From an uncultured Clostridium sp. (GTDB lineage: Bacteria; Bacillota_A; Clostridia; Lachnospirales; Lachnospiraceae), in assembly GCA_900556965.1 (NCBI GenBank), contig USQV01000060.1, positions 1 through 6,614 on the forward strand: a stretch of DNA of 6,614 nt, written 5' to 3'. Under the pieces are notes generated by a model. That model saw nothing but the letters and a program-made list of their open reading frames with translations, had not been told where the DNA came from and did not search any database. Each line of letters opens with the position of its first letter. Position 1 is the stretch's first letter. Position numbers and translations under genes: made by a program. Positions 1 to 5,291 of the stretch are shown here, piece by piece.

Positions 1-164
1 CCTACGGCTGGGGAGACGGACAGTGGATGCGTGACTGGGTAGACAGGATGAATGGATGCGGCGCAACTGTTTTAAATGGCGAAGGGCTGATATGTCACGA
101 AACACCGGATGAGGAAGCTCTTATCGAATGCGAAGAACTCGGAAAGCAGCTGGCAGCAGTATAA
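1..164 (+). CDS. Flavodoxin, C-terminal end (5' partial)
   Basis: The gene enters from the left edge; the readable frame starts at base 3 and gives 53 residues before TAA at 162-164. Flavodoxins are small cytoplasmic FMN proteins that carry low-potential electrons in place of ferredoxin, often when iron is short. The fragment opens with YGWGDGQWMRDW, the third FMN-binding loop of short-chain clostridial flavodoxins, in which the Trp of YGWG stacks on the flavin. It then follows the family's last strand and helix (RMNGCGA, ETPDEEAL, CEELGK) and ends at the usual place. From memory it resembles the C. beijerinckii flavodoxin closely over this stretch. The start, promoter and first two FMN loops lie outside the window. 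It sits 27 bp before the DUF3793 gene with no terminator between, so the two are probably co-transcribed. Family assignment is firm; the redox partner is unknown. Confidence 0.9.
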   Translation, partial: YGWGDGQWMRDWVDRMNGCGATVLNGEGLICHETPDEEALIECEELGKQLAAV

Positions 165-191
165 GCTCTGTATAAGAAGGAGAAGGCAAGG

Positions 192-749
192 GTGAAGGAA
201 AAATATATGGAAAAAAGCCTGATCGAGCATTGTGCCCCTACTTTAGCCGGAATGAAGTGTGCAAGCCTATTCAATTATTTTCACTCAGGAGAGCAGCTTG
301 TCCGGGAAGAACTGAATGAACTGAATCACCTTTTAAATGGGAAAGGGGTATTTATTGAGGTTCTTATTTGGCGTGAGACATCTGCTTTGATCTATGTATA
401 TCGCAAAACGATGCTGGAAAGTATTCTGGCAAGTCCGGGTGCGTTTGAATTGTTAACGCCCTATGGATATGAGAGCTGTGAAACAGAAGCCTGCTTGAGC
501 TATTTAAAATGCAGGATCAGGCATTCCTCTTGCTTTCCCCATGAGATCGGTGTCTTCCTCGGATATCCCTTAGAGGATGTATATGGGTTTATTACAAACA
601 AGGGACAAAATTGTGAAAGCTGCGGAATGTGGAAGGTGTATTGTAATAAAGACGAAAAAAATAAGCTGTTTCAGAAATTCCAAAAATGCAAAGACATATA
701 TCAGCGGGTCTTCTGCGAAGGAAGAACGCTTTTACAAATGACGGTGTAA
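192..749 (+). CDS. DUF3793 family protein, cysteine-rich
   Basis: A 185-residue protein with no signal peptide or membrane segment, so probably cytoplasmic. I recognise DUF3793, a clostridial family of unknown function, from the N-terminal block HCAPTLAGMKCASLF (13-27), the block FPHEIGVFLGYPLEDVYGF (115-133) and the C-terminal CESCGMWKVYC (141-151). Eleven cysteines (14, 23, 96, 101, 107, 114, 141, 144, 151, 166, 175), including a CxxC followed by another Cys, plus His13 and His117 would suit metal, heme or disulfide chemistry. That is inference. The start is GTG at 192: AAGGAG at 177-182 lies 9 nt upstream. The in-frame ATG at 207 has only a weak AAGGAA nearby and would give 180 residues. 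The gene follows flavodoxin closely, suggesting an iron- or redox-linked role. Its codons look AT-richer than those of downstream genes (not counted). It ends in a tandem stop, TAA TAA. Confidence 0.85.
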   Translation: MKEKYMEKSLIEHCAPTLAGMKCASLFNYFHSGEQLVREELNELNHLLNGKGVFIEVLIWRETSALIYVYRKTMLESILASPGAFELLTPYGYESCETEACLSYLKCRIRHSSCFPHEIGVFLGYPLEDVYGFITNKGQNCESCGMWKVYCNKDEKNKLFQKFQKCKDIYQRVFCEGRTLLQMTV

Positions 750-750
750 T

Positions 751-787
751 AAATAAGTATAAATAAGTATAAATAAGTATAAATAAG
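751..787. repeat. 10-bp tandem repeat, 3.7 copies
   Basis: The unit AAATAAGTAT occurs three times without error (751-760, 761-770, 771-780), followed by the partial copy AAATAAG (781-787). It begins just after the stop codons of the DUF3793 gene and ends at the foot of the terminator stem. Each unit contains TAA, and the 10-bp period puts stops in all three forward frames. Short AT-rich repeats of this kind often arise by polymerase slippage, and copy number may vary between strains. Ten bp is about one helical turn, so the A-tracts are in phase and could bend the DNA slightly; that is inference. Confidence 0.9.
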
Positions 788-860
788 AAGATCCACTGCA
801 GATCAGCATAACGAGGGGAAAAATTGCCTTCGGATATGTGTCGGCAGTGGATTTTTTATT
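788..860 (+). terminator. Long intrinsic terminator after the DUF3793 gene
   Basis: ATCCACTGC (791-799) pairs perfectly with GCAGTGGAT (844-852), and six T follow from 852 to 857. A788, A789 and G790 can extend the stem by pairing with the T tract, the last as a wobble. The 44-nt loop can fold again: CATA (807-810) with TATG (835-838), then CGAGGG (812-817) with CCTTCG (827-832), including one G-U pair. The result is a two-storey hairpin with an internal loop, followed by a U-tract. Placed 40 bp after the stop codon, it should end the flavodoxin-DUF3793 transcript. It matches no riboswitch consensus that I know. Confidence 0.8.
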
Positions 861-931
861 AAAAGAGGAGTAGTATAAAAGGAGAACAAAAACAGATCTA
901 AAAGAGCAAAAAAGTCATGAGATCCGGCACC

Positions 932-940
932 GGAGAGGAG
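932..940 (+). promoter_or_regulatory. Double ribosome binding site before the fusion gene
   Basis: GGAG (932-935) and AGGAG (936-940) lie side by side. The first is 7 nt from ATG 943 and the second is 8 nt from ATG 949, so either codon could be the start (proteins beginning MDMENR or MENR). TCCGG (923-927) and CCGGA (930-934) can pair around a tight turn and would cover the first site only, which slightly favours 949. The difference is two residues. Confidence 0.6.
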
Positions 941-942
941 AG

Positions 943-2679
943 ATGGATATGGAAAACAGATGGAAAGAACGATTAAAGGATCCCCTGTTACTTGTGATCG
1001 ATATGCAGAATGTATATTCAAAAAATCAAAAATGGGCGTGTGGAAACTATGAAGAGGCACGGGAAAAGATACTGCAGTTAATGAAAGGGCCTTTTTCGGA
1101 GGAAAAGAATGTCATATATACAAAATATACGGCCAGTGAAGCTCCGGCAGGCGTCTGGAAGGACTATAATGCGGAAAATGCGGATGTAAATGCAGACGAA
1201 TGGCTGAATGAGCTGGATCCGGAGCTGGAGAAGGTCCGTGGGAATATCCGCTGCTTCGATAAATCGGTATATTCCGCCTATGATATTGAGGAGGTCAGGC
1301 TGGCGGCGTCACGGGCTTCCGCTGTGGTAGTGACAGGCGTAGTAGCGGAATGCTGTGTCCTCTCAACGGTTATGGCCCTGATCGATGCCGGAAGCTACAT
1401 ATTTTATATCAGCGATGCGGTGGCAGGCGTTGATGAAGAAACAGAAAAGGCCGTGGTAAAGGTTCTGGAGGGACTGGCCCCGTTACATCTGACTATTCTG
1501 ACAACGGCAGAGCTTGAGCAGCTGATGCAGGGAATGCACAGGAGAAAGCTTGGAAAAACAGGACTTATGGTCAGCGAGATCGGATTTGGCGGCGAATGGC
1601 TGGAACGCCACTCGGAGGAGGAAGGGATCGAGCTGATCCATTACGCGTTCGAGAGAGGGATCAATCTGATCGACTGTTGGATGCCGGATCCGAAGTCCAG
1701 AGATATTATCGGAAAGGGAATCTGCGCAAACCGTGCGGACTGGATCATACAGGGGCATATCGGAGCTACATGGAAAAATAACCAGTATTACAGAACCCGT
1801 GAAATGGAATATGTGCGTCCGGCCTTTGAGGATCTGCTTCGGAGACTTCAGACCGATTATATCGATCTGGGAATGATCCACTATGTGGATTCCGAGGAAG
1901 AATGGGAGCAGATCCAGACTTCGGATTATCTTGATTATGTGATGGAGCTTAAGGAAAAGGGGATCATACGTCACATTGGAATGAGCTCTCATAATCCGAG
2001 AGTTGCCGCAAAGGCGGCAAAGTCCGGATATGTGGAGATGATCCTTTTCAGTATCAATCCCGCCTTTGACATGCTTCCGGCCAGTGAAGACATCAATTCC
2101 ATGTTTGCCGAAAGCTTTGATGAGGAGTTAAAGGGGATCGACCCGGAGAGAGCCCTTCTATATAAGATATGTGAGGAAAATGAGGTCGGGCTTACGGTTA
2201 TGAAGGGCTTTGCCGGCGGACGGCTTCTGGATGAAAAACGATCCCCTTTCGGAGTCAGCCTTACCCCGGTCCAGTGTATCCATTACGCCTTGACACGTCC
2301 GGCGGTCGCCTCTGTTTTATGCGGCTATGACACAAAGGAACAGGTAGCTGCGGCGGTCGCCTATGAGACTTCAACAACAGAGGAACGGGATTACGCCTCC
2401 GTCATCGCCTCCGCTCCCCTTCACTCCTACAAAGGGCAATGTACCTACTGCGGACATTGCAGACCATGTCCGAAAAATATCGATATCGCCATGGTAAATA
2501 AGTTTTATGATCTGGCAGTCATGCAGGAGACGGTTCCGGATTCGATCCGTTCTCACTATGGACTTCTTTCCCATCATGCCGGTGAATGTATCGGCTGTAA
2601 AAGCTGTGAAAGCCGGTGTCCCTTTGGGGTAAATATTTCTGAGAGAATGAAAAAGACAGCCCAATTATTCGGATTGTAA
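943..2679 (+). CDS. Isochorismatase-like hydrolase / Fe-S aldo-keto reductase fusion
   Basis: A 578-residue cytoplasmic protein with three parts. Residues 1-196 form a complete isochorismatase-like cysteine hydrolase: Asp20 in LLVIDMQN, Lys107 in FDKSVYSAY and Cys138 in TGVVAECCV match the family's D-K-C triad. No DxHxxxH metal site is seen, so nicotinamidase is unlikely. Residues 198-490 form an aldo/keto reductase-like barrel beginning HRRKLGKTGLMVSEIGFGG, with IDLGMIHY (His313) and TVMKGFAGGRLL. Asp244 and His313 of the usual tetrad are present, but the Tyr and Lys positions read Asp249 and about His272. Residues 500-510 (CxxCxxCxxCP) and 549-560 (CxxCxxCxxxCP) should each bind a [4Fe-4S] cluster. 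The join has almost no linker; Met198 (ATG at 1534) is where a stand-alone reductase would begin, but no good ribosome site precedes it. Domain calls are firm. Substrates are unknown; flavodoxin or ferredoxin is a plausible electron partner. Confidence 0.88.
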   Translation: MDMENRWKERLKDPLLLVIDMQNVYSKNQKWACGNYEEAREKILQLMKGPFSEEKNVIYTKYTASEAPAGVWKDYNAENADVNADEWLNELDPELEKVRGNIRCFDKSVYSAYDIEEVRLAASRASAVVVTGVVAECCVLSTVMALIDAGSYIFYISDAVAGVDEETEKAVVKVLEGLAPLHLTILTTAELEQLMQGMHRRKLGKTGLMVSEIGFGGEWLERHSEEEGIELIHYAFERGINLIDCWMPDPKSRDIIGKGICANRADWIIQGHIGATWKNNQYYRTREMEYVRPAFEDLLRRLQTDYIDLGMIHYVDSEEEWEQIQTSDYLDYVMELKEKGIIRHIGMSSHNPRVAAKAAKSGYVEMILFSINPAFDMLPASEDINSMFAESFDEELKGIDPERALLYKICEENEVGLTVMKGFAGGRLLDEKRSPFGVSLTPVQCIHYALTRPAVASVLCGYDTKEQVAAAVAYETSTTEERDYASVIASAPLHSYKGQCTYCGHCRPCPKNIDIAMVNKFYDLAVMQETVPDSIRSHYGLLSHHAGECIGCKSCESRCPFGVNISERMKKTAQLFGL

Positions 2680-2709
2680 GAAGAAGCGGGAGAGAAGGGA
2701 GACCTCTAT

Positions 2710-3432
2710 ATGGCATTTCTTGAACATGTGGACAGATTTATGGGTACAGGACAAAAAAACAAGGCCGGGCAGGAGCTTCGGGACTTTTTAAATAAGTACG
2801 ACCCGAAAAAATACGATTGCCCCAGCAATACAACAGATATTATCGTAGTGCGGTGCAAAGAGAGGCTGGTGCGCTGGGGTCAGCCTCTAAAGCTCCTTAT
2901 GGTAAAAAGAAGCAATCATCCCAGCATCGGCTTTTGGGCGCTTCCCGGCGGCTTTGTAGAGCTGCGTGAGGATCTGTATGAGGGAGCAAAGAGGGAGCTT
3001 GAGGAAGAAACCGGAGTAAAGGACCTTCCCCTTAAACAGCTGATGACTTGGGGAAAATATGACAGAGATCCGAGATGGCGTGTGATAACCACCTCATTTT
3101 TGGCCCTTGTGGAAGGGGATATCCCAGTTAAGGCCGGTGATGATGCGGCGGATGCGGCATGGCTTGACGTAAAGCTCGAAAAAGCAGAGACAGAGGATGG
3201 CACATTAAAGGATGAGATCTGGCTTCTTAAGCTGCTCCAAAAGGAGAGAGATTTAGAGCTGTCCGCAAAAATAAGGGTTAGAAGAACGGGACATCCGCTC
3301 GTTTCTCAGGAGGATTACGAAATCCTGAGCGGCTTTGGACGGGAGCGGACGGAAAAAAGCGGGATCGCTGTGGATCACGGCTGTCTGATCCTTCAGGCAC
3401 TTTTATACTTAAAGTCTGAGCTGGAGTCCTGA
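2710..3432 (+). CDS. NUDIX hydrolase, ADP-ribose pyrophosphatase-like
   Basis: A 240-residue cytoplasmic enzyme expected to cleave a nucleoside diphosphate linked to another group, using Mg2+ or Mn2+. The Nudix box GX5EX7REUXEEXGU is perfect at 81-103: Gly81, Glu87, then REL-EE-TG at 95-102. Before it, KLLMVKRSNHPSIGFWALPGG is the usual lead-in strand and loop. RWRVITTSFLAL (122-133) and DDAADAAWLDV (144-154) fit ADP-ribose pyrophosphatase or NrtR-like members. The end, DHGCLILQALLYLK, resembles the last helix of those catalytic domains, but no winged-helix regulator domain follows, so it is probably an enzyme and not an NrtR repressor. Residues 1-42 are an extra N-terminal segment. AAGGGAG at 2695-2701 lies 8 nt before ATG 2710. 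The gene begins 30 bp after the fusion gene and is probably co-transcribed with it. Substrate specificity cannot be read from the sequence. Confidence 0.9.
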   Translation: MAFLEHVDRFMGTGQKNKAGQELRDFLNKYDPKKYDCPSNTTDIIVVRCKERLVRWGQPLKLLMVKRSNHPSIGFWALPGGFVELREDLYEGAKRELEEETGVKDLPLKQLMTWGKYDRDPRWRVITTSFLALVEGDIPVKAGDDAADAAWLDVKLEKAETEDGTLKDEIWLLKLLQKERDLELSAKIRVRRTGHPLVSQEDYEILSGFGRERTEKSGIAVDHGCLILQALLYLKSELES

Positions 3433-3446
3433 TGTGATTTCCTGCC

Positions 3447-3475
3447 TTGTAAAGCAAAGAAAAATATGATATGAT
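3447..3475 (+). promoter_or_regulatory. Extended -10 promoter for the prmA operon
   Basis: TTGTAA (3447-3452, 4 of 6 to TTGACA) and TATGAT (3470-3475, 5 of 6 to TATAAT) are separated by 17 bp. TG at 3467-3468 forms the TGn extension of an extended -10 element. Transcription would start near 3482, about 75 nt before the prmA ATG. No convincing terminator for the NUDIX gene lies upstream, so some read-through into prmA is likely as well. Confidence 0.65.
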
Positions 3476-3480
3476 ATCAT
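3471..3480. promoter_or_regulatory. Perfect 10-bp palindrome over the -10 element (possible operator)
   Basis: ATGATATCAT is identical to its reverse complement and overlaps the -10 hexamer, where a bound dimer would block RNA polymerase. It is short and AT-rich, so chance is a real alternative, and I match it to no known operator. Confidence 0.3.
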
Positions 3481-3489
3481 GTGATTTTT

Positions 3490-3518
3490 TCTGTTCATGC
3501 CCGGAGAGCAAAAACAGA
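3490..3518 (+). other. Hairpin in the prmA 5' leader
   Basis: TCTGTT (3490-3495) pairs with AACAGA (3513-3518). Inside, TGC (3498-3500) pairs with GCA (3508-3510) around a 7-nt loop, with a small internal loop between the two stems. It would begin about 8 nt after the predicted transcript start. No U-tract follows, so it is not a terminator. It could protect the 5' end of the mRNA, or it may have no role. Confidence 0.35.
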
Positions 3519-3555
3519 CAGTGCGTGAGTAAGAAACCGAAATCGGAGGAAAAAT

Positions 3556-4512
3556 ATGAAGTGGAAGAAATTTACGCTGCAGACGACAACAGAAGCTGTC
3601 GATTATATCAGCAGCCTTTTTGATGAAATTGGGATTCAGGGTATCGAGGTCGAGGATAATGTTCCGCTTACCGAGAGTGAGACAAAGGGAATGTTTATCG
3701 ATATCCTTCCGGAGCTGCCGCCGGATGATGGCTCTGCAAAGGTTAGCTTCTATCTGGATGATGATGACAAGGCAGACGAAATATTAAAGCAGGTAGAGGA
3801 AGGGCTTGAGGAGCTTCGCCGCTATGTAGATATCGGAGAGGGAACACTGACAGCTTCAGAAACAGAGGACAAGGACTGGATCAATAACTGGAAGCAGTAT
3901 TTTAAACCCTTTACCGTAGATCATATCCTGATCAAGCCGACTTGGGAGGAGGTTCCCGAGGAGCACAAGGACAAGCTCCTGATCCAGATCGATCCGGGAA
4001 CTGCCTTTGGCACCGGAAAGCATGAAACGACTCAGCTGTGTATCCGTCAGCTGGAAAAATACGTGAAGCCGGGTGTCCGTGTACTGGATCTCGGTACCGG
4101 AAGCGGAATTTTAGGTATCACAGCCTTAAAGCTCGGTGCGGATTTTGTATTCGGAACCGATCTCGATGAGAATGCGATCACGGCGGTTCATGAAAACCTT
4201 GCCTCCAACGATATCCCGGAGGAAAAATTCCATGTTATCCAGGGAAATATCATCGATGAAAAGCCGGCGCAGGATGCAGTCGGATACGAATGCTACGATA
4301 TTGCCGTTGCCAATATCCTTGCGGATATCATTATCATGATCCAGAAGGAAGTGCCGGTACACATGAAAAAGGGCGGCATCTTTATCACCTCCGGCATTAT
4401 CAATATGAAGGAACAGGCCGTTAAGGATGCTCTTGAAGCAAACGATGCCTTTGAGATCCTTGAGGTGACACGACAGGGCGAGTGGGTATCCATTACAGCG
4501 AGGAAGAAATAG
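3556..4512 (+). CDS. prmA: Ribosomal protein L11 methyltransferase
   Basis: A 318-residue cytoplasmic enzyme, normal length for the family, that uses S-adenosylmethionine to trimethylate amino groups of ribosomal protein L11. The N-terminal ~100 residues (MKWKKFTLQTT, EIGIQGIEVED) form the substrate-recognition domain. The catalytic domain opens with the PrmA signature DPGTAFGTGKHETT (146-159), followed by the SAM motif VLDLGTGSG (176-184), the acidic residue Asp202 that should hold the ribose, and VANIL (251-255) at the motif IV position. The C-terminus GEWVSITARKK is typical. GGAGGA at 3545-3550 lies 5 nt before the ATG. It is the first gene after the predicted promoter, and its stop overlaps the rsmE start, so the two methyltransferases are coupled. 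Nothing is missing. Confidence 0.97.
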   Translation: MKWKKFTLQTTTEAVDYISSLFDEIGIQGIEVEDNVPLTESETKGMFIDILPELPPDDGSAKVSFYLDDDDKADEILKQVEEGLEELRRYVDIGEGTLTASETEDKDWINNWKQYFKPFTVDHILIKPTWEEVPEEHKDKLLIQIDPGTAFGTGKHETTQLCIRQLEKYVKPGVRVLDLGTGSGILGITALKLGADFVFGTDLDENAITAVHENLASNDIPEEKFHVIQGNIIDEKPAQDAVGYECYDIAVANILADIIIMIQKEVPVHMKKGGIFITSGIINMKEQAVKDALEANDAFEILEVTRQGEWVSITARKK

Positions 4513-4514
4513 TG
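4500..4514 (+). promoter_or_regulatory. rsmE ribosome site and GTG start overlapping the prmA stop
   Basis: GAGGAAG (4500-4506) stands 5 nt before GTG 4512-4514. The G of the prmA stop TAG (4510-4512) is the first base of that GTG. This decides the rsmE start against the earlier in-frame GTG at 4482, which lies inside prmA, has no comparable site and would add ten residues (MGIHYSEEEI) that the family lacks. The one-base overlap points to translational coupling. Confidence 0.8.
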
Positions 4515-5267
4515 TATCATTTTTTTACGGAAACGGAATTTTTTATGGGCACCGAGGCGGTGATCACAGGCCCGGATGTAAATCATATTAAAAACGTGCT
4601 GCGGATGAAGCCGGGAGAAAGGATCCTTTTAAGCGACGGAAAGGGGACAAACTGTCTTGGCGAGCTGGAGGAGATCGGATCAGACCGGATCACCGTAAAG
4701 CTTTTGCCGGAGGAAGTAGAGGATACAGAGCTTCCTGTAGAGGTTACGCTGTATCAAGGACTTCCAAAGGGGGATAAAATGGAATTTATCATCCAGAAGT
4801 GTGTAGAACTGGGAGTTTCAAGGATCGTTCCGGTGGAAATGTCCCGCTGTGTGGTAAAGCTGGAGCCAAAGAAGGAAGAAGCGAAAAGAAAACGCTGGTA
4901 TGGGATCTCGGAAAGCGCTGCAAAGCAGTCAAAGAGGATGATCGTCCCAGAGATCGCTCCGGTCATGAAGTATAAAGATGCGGTGCAGGAAGCAGAGAAA
5001 ACGGATCTTTTCCTTCTTCCCTATGAGGACTCGGAAAGTCTGGAGGGCGCCGGCGGTATGGAGCTTACACGAGAGCTGATCCGCAGGCTTGAGCCGGGAC
5101 AGAAATGTGCTGTCCTTATCGGGCCGGAGGGCGGTTTTTCGGATGCAGAGGTCGAAATTGCAAAAGCTCATGCCGCAAAAACCATCACACTGGGGAAAAG
5201 GATCTTGAGAACAGAGACGGCGGGACTTTTTGTTATGTCCGCTATCGGTCTTCTCCTTGAAAAGTAG
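4512..5267 (+). CDS. rsmE: 16S rRNA (uracil1498-N3)-methyltransferase
   Basis: A 251-residue SPOUT-class RNA methyltransferase that makes m3U1498 in 16S rRNA of the 30S subunit, using S-adenosylmethionine. From the GTG at 4512 the protein begins with the family's YHFF and continues with the N-terminal PUA-like RNA-binding region HIKNVLRMKPGE (25-36). The knotted C-terminal domain has YQGLPKGDKMEFIIQKCVELG, then SRCVVK, the SAM-binding loop LIGPEGGFS (202-210) and LGKRILRTETA (227-237), all in the usual order. Length is normal for the family. It overlaps prmA by one base and ends 24 bp before the cysteine desulfurase gene. The prmA-rsmE pairing is frequent in Firmicutes and fits a shared role in ribosome modification. 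Confidence 0.96.
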   Translation: MYHFFTETEFFMGTEAVITGPDVNHIKNVLRMKPGERILLSDGKGTNCLGELEEIGSDRITVKLLPEEVEDTELPVEVTLYQGLPKGDKMEFIIQKCVELGVSRIVPVEMSRCVVKLEPKKEEAKRKRWYGISESAAKQSKRMIVPEIAPVMKYKDAVQEAEKTDLFLLPYEDSESLEGAGGMELTRELIRRLEPGQKCAVLIGPEGGFSDAEVEIAKAHAAKTITLGKRILRTETAGLFVMSAIGLLLEK

Positions 5268-5291
5268 GAGAGCGGAAAGGATATTCTGGTA

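Noticed and set aside
788..942. Riboswitch (FMN, fluoride, THF, ZTP or cyclic-di-GMP) upstream of the fusion gene
   Set aside because: None of the conserved core sequences that I know for these classes is present; only the hairpin and U-tract can be supported.
917..976. Small upstream open frame (ATG 917, 19 codons) overlapping the fusion start
   Set aside because: No good ribosome site precedes it, and its sequence is mostly the Shine-Dalgarno region and the start of the next gene in another frame.
803..1060. 85-codon minus-strand frame across the terminator and fusion start
   Set aside because: It overlaps the terminator and the start of a well-supported gene and shows no recognisable motif.
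1081..1300. Nicotinamidase (PncA) identity for the N-terminal domain
   Set aside because: The DxHxxxH metal-binding motif of nicotinamidases is not found between the catalytic Asp and Lys, so only the general isochorismatase-like call is kept.
1525..1536. Internal start (ATG 1525 or 1534) for a separate aldo/keto reductase
   Set aside because: No AGGAG-type site lies at the right distance and the frame is continuous with the hydrolase; it may be a relic of the unfused gene.
1483..1992. 169-codon minus-strand frame opposite the fusion gene
   Set aside because: The plus-strand protein has clear domains throughout; the antisense translation shows no family features.
3455..3490. Intrinsic terminator after the NUDIX gene (palindrome followed by T6)
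   Set aside because: The ATGATATCAT palindrome leaves no room for a loop, and longer pairings need several mismatches; a promoter explains the stretch better.
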